NCBI GenBank assembly: GCA_026984935.1
Contig: JALSRD010000041.1
Location: 124,001 to 188,000, forward strand
From: Desulfobacterales bacterium
GTDB taxonomy: Bacteria; Desulfobacterota; Desulfobacteria; Desulfobacterales; JALSRD01
Length of the DNA stretch: 64,000 nt
Direction of reading: 5' to 3'
In this document: positions 42,015-52,137 of the stretch, one piece after another
Layout of the letters: the number at the start of each line of letters is the position of its first letter
Numbering within the stretch: position 1 is the stretch's first letter
Position numbers and translations under genes: made by a program
Notes under the pieces: generated by a model
Seen by the model: the letters and a program-made list of their open reading frames with translations, nothing else
Told to the model about the DNA's origin: nothing
Database searches by the model: none

Positions 42015-42527
42015 TTAGTGCTCGTCTTCGAGGTTCGACTGGCAGGCTTCGCAGAAAGTGGTGTTCTCGGAAACTTCCACATCGCAATAGGGGCAGTAGC
42101 ATTTCCCACCTTCCCGATGCACGTGGACTTCTTTGCGTACCGGCTCCGGCCGTGTGATGCCGGCACGGCGCTCTTCGTAGTTCTTAATGGCCATGTGCAG
42201 CGCATCGGCACCCAAATTGGAGCAGTGCAGTTTGTTCTTGGGCAGGCCTTCCAGAGCCTCCGCAACATCCTTGTTGGAGATTTTGCGGGCCTCGTCGATG
42301 TGTTTTCCCTTAGCCATCTCGGTGATCATGCTGGAGACGGCGATGGCCGAACCGCATCCGAAGGTCTGGAATTTGATGTCCCGGATGATGTCGTCCCGGA
42401 TATCGAGGTAAATGGTCATAATGTCGCCGCACAGTGGGTTGCCGACTTCGCCGACGCCGTTGGCGTTTTCAATCTCCCCGACATTGCGCGGATTGCGGAA
42501 ATGGTCCATCACGGTTTTGGAATACAT
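42015..42527 (-). CDS. iscU: IscU scaffold with C-terminal zinc-ribbon extension
   Basis: Fe-S cluster assembly scaffold. The three ligand cysteines are in NPLCGD, FGCGSAIAVSSM and LHCSNLGADAL. The IscU domain ends near residue 125; an added tail carries KCYCPYCDVEVSENTTFCEACQSNL, a CxxC-x10-CxxC zinc-ribbon-like module not found in E. coli IscU. ATG 42527 has GGAGG 9 bp upstream; GTG 42530 is the ORF-track start. It is the first gene of the set with the lysine-less IscS-like gene 21 bp downstream. Confidence 0.93.
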   Translation of the reverse strand: MYSKTVMDHFRNPRNVGEIENANGVGEVGNPLCGDIMTIYLDIRDDIIRDIKFQTFGCGSAIAVSSMITEMAKGKHIDEARKISNKDVAEALEGLPKNKLHCSNLGADALHMAIKNYEERRAGITRPEPVRKEVHVHREGGKCYCPYCDVEVSENTTFCEACQSNLEDEH

Positions 42528-42575
42528 CACAGGAAACCTCCTTTATAGATAGCGACTAGCGACTTGACGGATCGT

Positions 42576-42604
42576 ATTATAGTCATGCCCGGCCGAAAGT
42601 AAAG
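42576..42604 (-). promoter_or_regulatory. Putative promoter of the iscU operon
   Basis: A perfect TATAAT -10 lies about 50 bp upstream of iscU on the minus strand; the best -35 is TTTACT at 16 bp. GTCGCTA is directly repeated between promoter and gene (AGTCGCTAGTCGCTATC), a possible regulator site. No IscR consensus was recognised. Confidence 0.4.
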
Positions 42605-42622
42605 CCGGTTGGCGGTGCCGGA

Positions 42623-44248
42623 CTACCATTTCCCCTTGAAGAGCGTTTGGAGATAAAAGCGTGTTATGGGGTCGGCTTTTTCAAAATTGTAGTCCGGATT
42701 GTCGTTCTTCAGAGCGATTTCCCGGCGGTTGCCGTTGGCCAGGCTTTTGCCCAGTTCCACACCGAACTGGTCAAAGGCGTTGGTCCCCCAGACGAAGGAC
42801 TCAAAGACCGTACGGGCCTCGTAAAAAGCCAGCAGGCGGCCGATGTTCTCAGGCGCCAGGTCCTGCAGCAGGATCGTCGAGGAGGGCCGGTTGCCGGGAA
42901 AGCACCGCGCTGCATCTTCGGCTGTGCGACCCTCGGCCAACGCAGCGGGCTGCGCAATCAGGTTGGCCCAAAGCTCCTGATGGTTGCTCACCTGGCGGGA
43001 ACGAGCGTCGAACTGGGAGTACTGTGGATGGATCACACCGATGAAGTCGATGGGAAACGGTCGTCCCTGGTGGGCCAGTTGGAAAAATGAATGCTGGGCA
43101 TTGGTGCCCGGTTCCCCAAAGATGATCATACCGGTGTCGATGGACAGCGTCTGGCCGTGAATGGAAGCCGATTTGCCGTTGCTCTCCATGTTCAGCTGTT
43201 GAATATGCGGCGCCAGTTTTGCCAGCGGGGTAGCGTAAGGAATAATAGCCTGGGCGGGGTAGCCCAGGAAATTATTGTTCCAGACAGCGATCAGGGCGGC
43301 CGTCAAGGGGAGGTTTTCAGCTGGGGGAGTGTTCAGGGCATGCTGGTCCATCTCTTCGGCGCCCTTTAAAAAGGCCTCAAAACAGCCGTAGCCCAGATAG
43401 AGGCTCAGGGGGACGCCGCCGACGGCGGACGAAACGCTGTAGCGGCCGCCGATAAAATCGAACATGTGAAAAGACTGCAATGCCGGGTTGGCGCGCGGGT
43501 CGTCGCCCGGGCTGCCCTTACTGGTTACCGTGACCAGGTGTTTCGCAAAATCGAGGCCCTGGGCCTCCATGTAGGCCGCGGCCTGCCTGGCATTGGCCAG
43601 GGTTTCGGCGGTAGTGTAGCTTTTTGAGATGACGACCCAGAGGGTGGTTTGGGGGTCGATGGCCGATACGACGCGGCCGAAATTGTGAATATCCACGTTG
43701 GAGAGGTAATGCAGCTTGATCTTACCGTCTGCCCGGTCGGCCAGCGCGGTGGAGACAAACTGGGTTCCCAGATAGGAGCCGCCGATGCCGACCACCACCA
43801 CGTGGCGGAAAGGTTTGCCGGTGGACCCCGTGACCTCGCCGCTGCGCACCTGCACGGAAAAACGCCGCATCTGGTTGCGCACCTGACGGATTTCGGCCAG
43901 CACATCCGTGCCGTCGAGCAGAACCGGCGACTGGCTGAAACTGCGGCAGGCCGTATGCAGTGCTGCGCGCTGTTCGGTAATGTTGACTTTTTCACCGCGC
44001 ATCATGGCGGCAAAGCGCAGGGCAAGTTTACGTTCGGCCGCGAGCTCCAGCAGGAGCTGCCGCGTCCGGGCATTGATGCGCTGGCGTGAAAAATCGTAGA
44101 AAAGCCCGCCGCCGCGAAGCGCGTTTTCTTGCAGCCGGTTCGGAGCGTCGAGAAGATGCCGCAAATGATTTTCAGGATGCTGCATATGGGCGGCATGGGT
44201 GTGCAGTTTGCGCCACAAGGGGGCGCTGGCAGGGTTTTCTGGATGCAT
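42623..44248 (-). CDS. pgi: Glucose-6-phosphate isomerase
   Basis: Interconverts glucose 6-phosphate and fructose 6-phosphate in the cytoplasm. About 541 residues. The SIS fold is evident in VVVGIGGSYLGTQFVSTAL, WVVISKSYTTAETLANARQA, and FDFIGGRYSVSSAVGGVPLSLYLG; NGKSASIHGQ and the catalytic Glu in FGEPGTNAQHSFFQLAHQG follow; the late EARTVFESFVWGTNAFDQFGVELGK carries the C-terminal signature. Single gene, divergent from the OmpA-like lipoprotein gene, whose ORF-track version overlaps it only because of a wrong start. Confidence 0.96.
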   Translation of the reverse strand: MHPENPASAPLWRKLHTHAAHMQHPENHLRHLLDAPNRLQENALRGGGLFYDFSRQRINARTRQLLLELAAERKLALRFAAMMRGEKVNITEQRAALHTACRSFSQSPVLLDGTDVLAEIRQVRNQMRRFSVQVRSGEVTGSTGKPFRHVVVVGIGGSYLGTQFVSTALADRADGKIKLHYLSNVDIHNFGRVVSAIDPQTTLWVVISKSYTTAETLANARQAAAYMEAQGLDFAKHLVTVTSKGSPGDDPRANPALQSFHMFDFIGGRYSVSSAVGGVPLSLYLGYGCFEAFLKGAEEMDQHALNTPPAENLPLTAALIAVWNNNFLGYPAQAIIPYATPLAKLAPHIQQLNMESNGKSASIHGQTLSIDTGMIIFGEPGTNAQHSFFQLAHQGRPFPIDFIGVIHPQYSQFDARSRQVSNHQELWANLIAQPAALAEGRTAEDAARCFPGNRPSSTILLQDLAPENIGRLLAFYEARTVFESFVWGTNAFDQFGVELGKSLANGNRREIALKNDNPDYNFEKADPITRFYLQTLFKGKW

Positions 44249-44466
44249 GGGTGCCTCCGGGTTTCCAGGTACAGGTAAGGGCCAGTGATGCTTTTGAGTT
44301 TCTGTGCTTGCAATCTGGCGCAGAATATTTTAACAGTCAGGTCCAGCCCCAAAAAAATGCACAATACGATCCGGTCAAAATGAGCGGCATGCATTTTCCC
44401 GACAGGGTCACGGTTATACCAGATGCCGCCGGAAGTCAACGCGGCAACTCCAGAGAGGTTTCATCC

Positions 44467-45402
44467 TTGGGTAACAGTTCTTCCGATTTCCGAAAATGTG
44501 TCTTTGCAACTTGCAGGGTGTGTTTTCTGGTGCTGATGACCGTCGGGCTGCAGGCCTGCGTTCCCAAGACTGAATATTTGAAAGTCAAAAGTGAGATGGA
44601 AGCGCTTCGCCAGAAATCGGCAGTCCGTCAGGCACCCCGGCTCCGTGATCAATCTGAAAGAATCAAGGCCTGTCAACAGGAGAAGGAACGCCTCGGTTTC
44701 CGTGCAGCGACCTGCGGGCGGCAACTGACGGACTTGCAAAAACGCTATCGGATACTGGAGAAGAAAAACCGCCGCGCCAGCCGGCAGCTGGACAAGCTGG
44801 AGGCGGACATCCAAAAGAGGGAAGCGGTAATCTACCTGCAGCAGAGGGTGATCCGCACGCTGGACGACTCGCGCAGGACCATTGAAAACAGCCTGAAGAA
44901 AAAAATCTCCGCCCAGGGCATCCGCCTGGAAAACATGCAGGACCGCCTGCGGGAGGTGCTGTTCGAGAAAATATACTTTGATGCCGGCAGCGCAACCCTG
45001 AGCGAAGGCGCCAAAAGCATGTTACGCAAGTTTGCGGCCAGCATACGCCACGATTCCGGTGTGCGCATCGAAGTCAGGGGATACAGCGACGATTCCCCCA
45101 TCGGCCCGGTGCTGAAATCACGTTTTGCCAGCAACTGGGAGCTTTCCACCGCACGTGCCCTGGCCGTCGTCCATTTTCTGCAGGATCAGGGACGGCTGAA
45201 CCCGGAGAAACTGGAGGCCTGTGCCTTTGTCGGCGCCGGGTTGACGGCCGCAGCCCGGAAAACAGGGGCCACAAAACGCGAAAGCCGGAGGGTTGAAGTG
45301 ATTATTCACCCGCTGAGCCACTTGCCGGGCCTTCTTCCGCCCGCCGCATCCCCGAAACCAAAAACCAACACGCCGGGTTTGAGGATTAAACCCGGCGCTT
45401 AA
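44467..45402 (+). CDS. OmpA-like peptidoglycan-associated lipoprotein with coiled coil
   Basis: Envelope lipoprotein of about 311 residues. TTG 44467 is preferred because GAGAGG lies 8 bp upstream and it yields a signal peptide (CRVCFLVLMTVGLQAC lipobox); the ORF-track ATG at 44086 runs antisense to pgi. Residues 45-160 are a charged coiled coil (LRDQSERIKACQQEKERLG, QKRYRILEKKNRRASRQLDKLEADIQKRE). The C-terminal OmpA domain has IYFDAGSATLSEGAKSMLRKFA and the peptidoglycan-binding region VEVRGYSDD with WELSTARALAVVHFL. Likely tethers outer membrane to cell wall. It ends in a Pro-rich tail and shares TTAA with the convergent kinase gene's stop. Confidence 0.88.
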   Translation: MGNSSSDFRKCVFATCRVCFLVLMTVGLQACVPKTEYLKVKSEMEALRQKSAVRQAPRLRDQSERIKACQQEKERLGFRAATCGRQLTDLQKRYRILEKKNRRASRQLDKLEADIQKREAVIYLQQRVIRTLDDSRRTIENSLKKKISAQGIRLENMQDRLREVLFEKIYFDAGSATLSEGAKSMLRKFAASIRHDSGVRIEVRGYSDDSPIGPVLKSRFASNWELSTARALAVVHFLQDQGRLNPEKLEACAFVGAGLTAAARKTGATKRESRRVEVIIHPLSHLPGLLPPAASPKPKTNTPGLRIKPGA

Positions 45403-48311
45403 AGCGATTCGTTGTCCAATAGGTTGCGGATGGTTTCGGACAGTCCCTTGAGGTCGAAAGGCTTCTGAATGAACCCGGCGTAACCGCTTTGCAGCAGGTC
45501 CTCGGCTTTGGCATTCAGATCGTAGCCGCTGGACAAAAGCACCTTGACATCGGGATCTACCTCTTTCAGGCGTTTAAAAGTCTCGCTGCCGCTCATCTCC
45601 GGCATTGTCATGTCGAGGATGACCAGCGCCACGCGCTCCCGGTGCCGGCGATACAGCTCTATGGCGTCTTCGCCGTTTGCGGCCAGCAGAAGGTCATATC
45701 CCAGGGCTTTGATCATCAGTTTTCCCACCTGGCGGACGCCTTCTTCGGCGTCTACCAGCAGCACTGTTTCACTGCCGTGCCTGATTCGGCCCTTTCGATG
45801 GTCTTTTTCTTCCCTGAGGTCGAGGATGCTGCAATCCGAGCACGGCAGGTATATATCGAAAGTGCTGCCGGCCCCCCTACGGCTCTTGACGTGGATCACT
45901 CCATGGTGATTTCTGATGATTCCATAAGCCGACGCCAGGCCAAGGCCCGTACCGATGCCGATTTCCTTGGTGGTGAAAAAAGGTTCGAAGATACGTTCGA
46001 GAACGCTGCTGTCCATGCCCACGCCGGTATCTCGCACCGAGACATTCACGTAGACTCCGGGTTCGACGTTGAACGGCTGGCAATCAGCCGCACTTAAGGT
46101 GACGTTTTGGGTCATCAGGTACAGATCGCCACCCTCGGGCATGGCCTGCCAGGCATTGACATACAGGTTTAAAAGCACCTGTTCGATTTGTCCCCGGTCG
46201 ACTTCAACCGGAAAGAGATGCGGATCGAAATCGGTGTGCAGCGTGATCTCCTTTTTGGTGCGGCTGAACATCTGGGCACTTTTTCCAACCAGTTCGTTCA
46301 TGTCCGTGAGCTTGACCTGGTATTTCCCCCCCCGCGCATATCCCAGCAGCTGTTTGGTTAGCCCGGCGGCGCTCTTGACCGCTTTGCCAATGGCCTGGAT
46401 GTGCTCGTTGTTGGGATCCTGCGCATCTAGCTGCAGCTCGATCAGGGCGATACGCCCCTGGATAGCCATCAGCAGGTTGTTGAAATCGTGGGCAATGCCG
46501 CCGGCCAGCGTGCCGATGGCCTCCATCTTCTGAGCATGGATCAGCAGCTGTTCGAGCTGCTTTTTTTCAGCCTCAGCCCGTAAGCGGTCGGTAACATCCA
46601 GCAGGTGCATGACGGTCTGGTGGTGGCCGCTGGAGTCACGGGTGACGGCGACGCTGATTTTGCAGCGTCGAATCTGCCCGTCCTTGCGGCGCAGCTCGAA
46701 TTCGTCGCTGAAGCTGCTCTTGCCGGCCTTTAAGCGTTTCTCCAGGGTCTGGGGGCCGATAACGTGCGCCCAGAATTTCTTAAAACTTTTCCCGACCATT
46801 TCGTCCACGGCATATCGCAGAATCCGGCAGCTTTCGCTGTTTGCAAAAACAATTTTAAGGTCTTCATCGAGCAGCAGGATCCCGTCATGGGCGTTTTCCA
46901 CCACCGAACGGTAACGCTCTTCGCTTTCGCGCAGCGCACGGCTGGCTTCCACCCGGGAGGTGATGTCCCGGGCAACGTTGAGTACGGCTGTTTCGTTGCT
47001 GTAGCGAATGGACCGCGAGATGATCTCCATGGGAATGTGACGTCCGTCCGCCGTCCGGTGGGACGTCTCTATGCGTCGCTTGGTAAAACCCGTTTCGCCG
47101 GTGATTATTTCCAAAATGGTTTCCGCATCCGCCGGCGGCAACAGATCTCTCAGCCCGAGGCTGAAAAAATCGTCACGGCTGTATCCGAGCTGGGTGTAGG
47201 TGGCTTCATTGGCGTTCAGAAAACGACCCCGGGCGTCAATCAGGTAGACGGCATCGTCAACATTCTGGAGAAGCTCCTGGAAACGCGATTTCTCTTCGGC
47301 TGCCTGCAGGTGCTCCAGCATGTAGTTGAAGGCATAAGACAGCTGGTCAAATTCACGGAATCCGCTGTGGCTGTCGAACTGAATGGTTTTTTCCCCCTGG
47401 GAAATCAGCATCGCCTTGGCGGTCATGCGCTGCAGCGGCCTGCCCAGCTGCCGGCCCAGGAATACCGAAAGTGTCGCCGAAAAAACCAGGATGGCAAAGG
47501 CAAAAACCATGATCAACAAGCGGATGCGCTGTTTTTCGTGCGCCAGGGCGCGCGTGGAAAAGATAAAAAAGAGACTCCTGAATCCGTCCAGCCGGGCAAT
47601 CACCGCATTTTCACTGAGCGGTGAAAAGCCGCTGGAGCGGGGCAGATGCTGCAGAAGCCGGGGTGTGATCGTCCAGTGCTGTTTGGCGGTGAGGTTGTAA
47701 AATGTCGTATCTTTGACCAGCGCGATATCTCCGTCGATGAGGCGATAGAGCTTTTCGATCAAGGCGGCATCTTCTGTCAGGTCGTATATCACAAAGGCCG
47801 TGCCCATTTTATCCGCGCCTTTCATGATCGGCGCACTGAAACACCAGATCATGCGAATGCGGCTGCCCTCCGGAACGGGTTTCCCATGCGGCGCTGACGG
47901 CATGACCTGGTTTAAAATCGGTTGCGGCAGTCCGGGATGGCTCAGCGGGTAGAGGTGTTTGTCGCTGGATTTTTTTATGAAATAATAGGTTCCGCCGGAG
48001 GAAGGGTACAAGCTGGCCAGGCGTTCTTCGAGCTGAGATCTTACGTTCAGCATCAGTGTGATGCGAATGGTGTTGTCGCGGCTTAAATTCCGGATACTGT
48101 TTTGCAGCTTGACGATTTTTTCGCCCAGAATCAGTTCCACCTGTCCCTTTTGCGCCAGGACCTTCTGACTGAACTCAGACTGCAGTTTGTTTCCGAAATA
48201 GATGTAAAGCGCGACCGACGCCAGGATGACGGATCCAACCACCAACAGTACGATGGCGCGCATGAGATAGGTGGTAAAACGCTTGGGAGCTTTTCGCTTC
48301 AAAGTTCGCAT
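45399..48311 (-). CDS. Hybrid sensor histidine kinase (PAS-PAS-HisKA-HATPase-REC)
   Basis: Membrane sensor of about 970 residues from ATG 48311. Order: TM1 ([24 protein letters not shown]), a periplasmic sensor of about 240 residues, TM2 ([22 protein letters not shown]), HAMP, PAS domains at about 350 and 470, HisKA with [18 protein letters not shown] (phospho-His), HATPase ([44 protein letters not shown]) and a C-terminal receiver with [12 protein letters not shown] and the QKPF lysine. There is no output domain, so it must signal to another protein. It starts 8 bp after the Mla-associated lipoprotein gene, suggesting envelope-lipid sensing. Confidence 0.93.
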   Translation of the reverse strand: MRTLKRKAPKRFTTYLMRAIVLLVVGSVILASVALYIYFGNKLQSEFSQKVLAQKGQVELILGEKIVKLQNSIRNLSRDNTIRITLMLNVRSQLEERLASLYPSSGGTYYFIKKSSDKHLYPLSHPGLPQPILNQVMPSAPHGKPVPEGSRIRMIWCFSAPIMKGADKMGTAFVIYDLTEDAALIEKLYRLIDGDIALVKDTTFYNLTAKQHWTITPRLLQHLPRSSGFSPLSENAVIARLDGFRSLFFIFSTRALAHEKQRIRLLIMVFAFAILVFSATLSVFLGRQLGRPLQRMTAKAMLISQGEKTIQFDSHSGFREFDQLSYAFNYMLEHLQAAEEKSRFQELLQNVDDAVYLIDARGRFLNANEATYTQLGYSRDDFFSLGLRDLLPPADAETILEIITGETGFTKRRIETSHRTADGRHIPMEIISRSIRYSNETAVLNVARDITSRVEASRALRESEERYRSVVENAHDGILLLDEDLKIVFANSESCRILRYAVDEMVGKSFKKFWAHVIGPQTLEKRLKAGKSSFSDEFELRRKDGQIRRCKISVAVTRDSSGHHQTVMHLLDVTDRLRAEAEKKQLEQLLIHAQKMEAIGTLAGGIAHDFNNLLMAIQGRIALIELQLDAQDPNNEHIQAIGKAVKSAAGLTKQLLGYARGGKYQVKLTDMNELVGKSAQMFSRTKKEITLHTDFDPHLFPVEVDRGQIEQVLLNLYVNAWQAMPEGGDLYLMTQNVTLSAADCQPFNVEPGVYVNVSVRDTGVGMDSSVLERIFEPFFTTKEIGIGTGLGLASAYGIIRNHHGVIHVKSRRGAGSTFDIYLPCSDCSILDLREEKDHRKGRIRHGSETVLLVDAEEGVRQVGKLMIKALGYDLLLAANGEDAIELYRRHRERVALVILDMTMPEMSGSETFKRLKEVDPDVKVLLSSGYDLNAKAEDLLQSGYAGFIQKPFDLKGLSETIRNLLDNESL

Positions 48312-48318
48312 GCTGTTA

Positions 48319-48963
48319 TCAGCGGATGGGCGCTGTGCCGCGGACCAACACGGCGTGGATGTCATGGATGGCCGCGGCAGAGAAGTCCGCCATGGCCAGG
48401 CTCATGGCCCGGGTCAGCCCCAGGGGGGGCGGTTCGGAAATGGCCCGCCTGTATGTATAGTTGCGCTGCAGCAGAATCCCTGCAATTCCGGCGCCGGGAT
48501 CGTTCGATGTCAGGGTTAAGGTCACGGAGAGTACGGCGTCGGAATGTTTTTTGTGATCAACCTCCATGAACTGATCCAGTCTTCCGCTGAGAACGTGGGT
48601 TACCGGAAAATGCTGGCCGGGCGCCGCAATCGCCATGAACAAATTGCTGCGCCGCAGGTCACGCACGAAAAGATCGGTGATCATATCCGCCGGCGGGGTG
48701 CGCCATTGGTGATAGATGTACGTTTCCCTGCGGAAATCGGCTTGGCGGTAGATGATCTGCCGGCTGCTCAAAACGGATACGGACTGAAAAGGCGTCACTT
48801 TAAGGGATACGGGCAGCCGCTGCCCAGCAGCGATATGCGGTGGCGTATACTCGAGCATGTAATGCCGGATGGCTTTTGGCGGCTTCTCAAGCTGAGAGCA
48901 GGCTGTCATAGCCAGAAATGCAAGGGGCAGAATGGCCGGCAGCAGTTGCCTGGCAACCTTCAT
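48319..48963 (-). CDS. ABC-type transport auxiliary lipoprotein (PqiC/MlaD-associated)
   Basis: Outer-membrane lipoprotein of 214 residues with signal peptide and lipobox LAMTAC. The fold family is suggested by IRHYMLEYTPP, VSLKVTPFQSVSVLSSRQIIYR (the S-x-x-IVYR motif), YIYHQWRTPPADMITDLFVRDLRRSNLF and the late FSAAAIHDIHAVL helix. Such proteins accompany MCE transporters and probably pass lipid at the outer membrane. The start overlaps the MlaD-like stop by 4 bp (ATGA). Confidence 0.9.
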   Translation of the reverse strand: MKVARQLLPAILPLAFLAMTACSQLEKPPKAIRHYMLEYTPPHIAAGQRLPVSLKVTPFQSVSVLSSRQIIYRQADFRRETYIYHQWRTPPADMITDLFVRDLRRSNLFMAIAAPGQHFPVTHVLSGRLDQFMEVDHKKHSDAVLSVTLTLTSNDPGAGIAGILLQRNYTYRRAISEPPPLGLTRAMSLAMADFSAAAIHDIHAVLVRGTAPIR

Positions 48964-49973
48964 TTGAAGTTCTCCCTTTCAATGGGGCGCGGCGGCGGGG
49001 GTTCTCCGAATAAGAGCTGGGAAGGCTGGTTTGCGATGAGGTCCAGAAACCGGTTCAGCGAAAGGCTGGCCTGATTGAGCTTTTTAAGGGTCTTCACCAG
49101 GTGGCTCTCCAGGTTGGCAAAACGGCCGTCGGTGTTCTGGAGCAGGCGGTCAGCACGCCTGACGAGCTTCCGGCTGTTTTTAAGGGCCAGTCCGAGCTCG
49201 CTGGCAGCCTCCGTCAGCGTTGCTTCATTGGCGGTGATCAAGTGGTCCACGCGGCCTGCGGCCTGACGAATTTCGGCGACGGTGCGGTCGGCGGAATCCG
49301 TCAGGCGCCCGGCGGAAACCGCGGCCTGCTCAACAGCGCGGTAGATACGGTCCCACTTGGCCGGATCGAGCACGCGATCCAGGCGGTTAAGTGAAGCCTG
49401 CATGCGTCTGGAAATCTCTCCCACCTGTGCTTCCTGCACGGCATGCCGGAAGTCTGCCAGAGCCGATTTCACTTGGCGGGCGATGGCACCTATATTCAAC
49501 TTTTTGAACTTGTTTAGGATCTGGTTGACATCACCAAAAATACGATTCATCTGGGAAGGTTTGGTGGCAACCACGGGGTACGCCGGTTTGAAGCTGAGCC
49601 TGGGAGACAGGTCCGGCTCTCCCGGTCGCCTGCGATCCAGATCGACAAACACGCTGCCGGTGATGCCGACGGCTTTCAACTGCGCCACGGTTTCACGGAT
49701 ACGTTTGATCCCCAGGTCGATTTGCAACACGGCCTCGATCAGAGTGCCGTCAGGGGCGACGCGTAGGTGGTACACCCTGCCCACCGGCACACCACGGTAC
49801 TTGACGGCCGAATCTTTGCTGAGACCCTGGACAGATTCATCGAAGTAGGCTACGCAGAGCTTTCCCTTTTGCAGATAGTGCGACATGCCCAGCCATATAA
49901 TGGCGACAACCGCGATCACAAAACCGGCGGCTACGAACAGCCCGACACTGAACTTCGTCTTGACAGATGGCAT
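48960..49973 (-). CDS. MlaD-like MCE-domain protein
   Basis: Substrate-binding component of an Mla-type phospholipid transporter, anchored in the inner membrane by FSVGLFVAAGFVIAVVAIIWLGM. The MCE domain covers about residues 40-120 (CVAYFDESVQGLSKDSAVKYRGVPVGRVYHL). After it comes a long helical tail (NQILNKFKKLNIGAIARQVKSALADF to LNRFLDLIANQPSQLLFGEPPPPRP), longer than E. coli MlaD and more like single-chain MCE proteins that form a needle or barrel. 337 residues. Confidence 0.93.
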   Translation of the reverse strand: MPSVKTKFSVGLFVAAGFVIAVVAIIWLGMSHYLQKGKLCVAYFDESVQGLSKDSAVKYRGVPVGRVYHLRVAPDGTLIEAVLQIDLGIKRIRETVAQLKAVGITGSVFVDLDRRRPGEPDLSPRLSFKPAYPVVATKPSQMNRIFGDVNQILNKFKKLNIGAIARQVKSALADFRHAVQEAQVGEISRRMQASLNRLDRVLDPAKWDRIYRAVEQAAVSAGRLTDSADRTVAEIRQAAGRVDHLITANEATLTEAASELGLALKNSRKLVRRADRLLQNTDGRFANLESHLVKTLKKLNQASLSLNRFLDLIANQPSQLLFGEPPPPRPIERENFK

Positions 49974-50032
49974 GTGGCGTCAAATTCCTCGGTGGTTGTT
50001 ACGGCATGCGCATGGACAGAAAAACAGGCCGT

Positions 50033-50794
50033 CTAGATCACCTGAAAAGGCTGACGGTTGAAGAACTGCTGCACCAGCGGGTCGCGGCTGGATTTCTTCA
50101 ATGTCAGCGGCCGGCCCTGGGCGATGATGCCCCTGACCGTTGGGTCCAGCATTATGACGCGTTGCGCAATATTGAATACACTTTCGATTTCATGGGTAAT
50201 CATCACCGTAGTCGTGCCCATGGAGTGCGTAATGTGGGCCACCAGACGATCGATCTGGGCGGCCGTTATCGGATCGAGACCGGCGGTGGGCTCGTCCAGA
50301 AAGAGAATCTCCGGACTGAGCGCCAACGCGCGGGCGAGACCCGCTCTTTTGCGCATGCCGCCGCTCAACTGTGACGGCAGCTGGCGGGCATGTTCGGCCA
50401 GGCCCACCATGCACAGCTTCATGTGTACCAGATCGTGGACGACGGTGTTCGCGAGCCGGGCATGTTCGCTGATGGGCAGGGCCACGTTTTCACCCAGGGT
50501 CATGGATCCGATCAGGGCGCTGCTCTGGAACAAAACGCCGATGCGCCGCAGCAGTTGCTGCAGCTCAGGCCCGCTGCAGCGGCCGATATTCTGGCCGAAA
50601 ATCAGCACTTCGCCGGATGAGATCGGCTCCAGTCCGAGCATGTGCCGCAACAGGGTGCTTTTCCCGCATCCGCTGCGTCCGACCACGGCCAGGATTTCTC
50701 CCCGCCGGACATCGAAAGACACACCGTCCAGAATCACCTTGTCGCCATAGCGCGCCACCAGGTTTTTAACTCGAATCACGGTTTCTGAATCCAT
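50033..50794 (-). CDS. MlaF-like ABC ATPase
   Basis: ATPase of the MlaEF-type lipid transporter, 253 residues. Walker A VGRSGCGKSTLL, Q-loop LFQSSALIGSMTLGENVALP, signature PSQLSGGMRKRAGLARALA, Walker B ILFLDEPTAGLDPI and the switch His in TVMITHEIES are all in place. The S-x-x-LIGSMT region and GGM signature are characteristic of the MCE-linked ATPases. It starts 6 bp after mlaE. Confidence 0.95.
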   Translation of the reverse strand: MDSETVIRVKNLVARYGDKVILDGVSFDVRRGEILAVVGRSGCGKSTLLRHMLGLEPISSGEVLIFGQNIGRCSGPELQQLLRRIGVLFQSSALIGSMTLGENVALPISEHARLANTVVHDLVHMKLCMVGLAEHARQLPSQLSGGMRKRAGLARALALSPEILFLDEPTAGLDPITAAQIDRLVAHITHSMGTTTVMITHEIESVFNIAQRVIMLDPTVRGIIAQGRPLTLKKSSRDPLVQQFFNRQPFQVI

Positions 50795-50800
50795 CGGTTT

Positions 50801-51988
50801 TCACCAGGTGCTGCGAATGACTGCAAAAATCGAATCGAACAAAATAATCAGAAAAATACTGGTGACCACAGACGATGTGGCCGCACGGCCCACTGCGGAA
50901 GGCCCCCCGCGGGCCTGAAAGCCGCGCAGGCAGCCCACCCAGGAGATCAGAAAGGCGAAAACGACGCTCTTGAACATCCCCCAGAGCGTATCGAACAGCG
51001 TCAGCGTTGCAAGGGTTTTAGAAATATATGCGCTGGCTGTCAAGTCGAGCATGAGGGTGCCCACCATCAGGCCTCCGGCAATGGCAAACAGGTCTGAAAA
51101 AAGTGTCAGAACCGGCACCATCACCAGGGATGCGGTTACTCTTGGGAGTGCCAGGAAGCGGACCGGGTCAAAGCCCATGGTGTGCAGGGCGTCGATTTCT
51201 TCGGAGATTTGCATGGTGGCGATTTCAGCCGCGAATGCCGAACCGGATCGGCCGGAAAAGATAATGGCGGTGATGATGGGGCCGAGCTCTGAAACCATGG
51301 CCAGGGCCACCAGGGCCGCCACGTAGATGCCGGCGCCGAACTGACGCAGCTGAAGGGACGATACGAAAGCCATGATCAGGCCCAGCAGGAAACTGATCAG
51401 GCCCACGATGGGCAGTGCCGCAACCCCGCTGTTTTCCATATGAAAAATACTGTCGTCCCAGCGCAGACTGCGGGGATGGCGGCAGATATGCACAAGAGAA
51501 ATGAGGATGTCGCCCAGAAAAGAGAGGGAAAAGCGAATGTTGGCGGCGTCGTCGATGATGGCGCCGCCCAGCCGCACCAGGAAGTTGAGCGGCCGGTTTT
51601 TTTGGGGGAAGCGGCACTTTTTGTGGCCGGCAAAATCGACCATGGTCAGTACTTCCGCAACGTGGGGAGGGACGGCATGCAGCTGGAAATGACCCTTTAG
51701 ACCGGACATCAGGTGTTTCAGATGGAACAGCAGCAAAGCCCCGAAGTCGTCAAAATGCTGCACAGCGTCAAGGTCCACCGTCAGACGCCGGGGGGTGTGT
51801 TTTTCAATCAGGGGGGGGAGTTTGTCGATCAGCAAAGAAGCGGATTGCACATCGATGTTTCCCGTGAGATAAACATACAACGCGCCGCCTTTTCCGGGAA
51901 CCAGAGCGAATTGTTTGTCAGAAACGGTGGCGGATTCCGGCATACTTTTTCTGTGACCGTTCAGGGGTTCGAAGGCCCAGGCTCCCAT
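50801..51988 (-). CDS. MlaE-like permease with N-terminal STAS domain
   Basis: Inner-membrane permease of 395 residues. Residues 25-125 form a STAS-like domain (LYVYLTGNIDVQSASLLIDKLPPLI, RRLTVDLDAVQHFDDFGALLLFHL) equivalent to MlaB fused to the permease, so a separate mlaB is not needed. The MlaE part has SVLPIVGLISFLLGLIMAF-type helices, LGPIITAIIFSGRSGSAFAAEIATMQISEEIDALHTMGFDPVRFLALPRV and a membrane-rich tail. ATG 51988 is taken; 51943 is an alternative. First gene of the transport operon. Confidence 0.93.
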   Translation of the reverse strand: MGAWAFEPLNGHRKSMPESATVSDKQFALVPGKGGALYVYLTGNIDVQSASLLIDKLPPLIEKHTPRRLTVDLDAVQHFDDFGALLLFHLKHLMSGLKGHFQLHAVPPHVAEVLTMVDFAGHKKCRFPQKNRPLNFLVRLGGAIIDDAANIRFSLSFLGDILISLVHICRHPRSLRWDDSIFHMENSGVAALPIVGLISFLLGLIMAFVSSLQLRQFGAGIYVAALVALAMVSELGPIITAIIFSGRSGSAFAAEIATMQISEEIDALHTMGFDPVRFLALPRVTASLVMVPVLTLFSDLFAIAGGLMVGTLMLDLTASAYISKTLATLTLFDTLWGMFKSVVFAFLISWVGCLRGFQARGGPSAVGRAATSSVVTSIFLIILFDSIFAVIRSTW

Positions 51989-52137
51989 TTTCTCTCTAAG
52001 GCGGCACTATAGGCCGTCGAGCTTCTTCAGCCCCGGCAGCCGTCTCAGCCCACAACCCGCAAAGCGGAAATCCGGGCCCCCAAATGGGGCTTCTTTTCAG
52101 ACATGCCGGCGGTCATTTCTGAGGTAAAACAGGAAAC

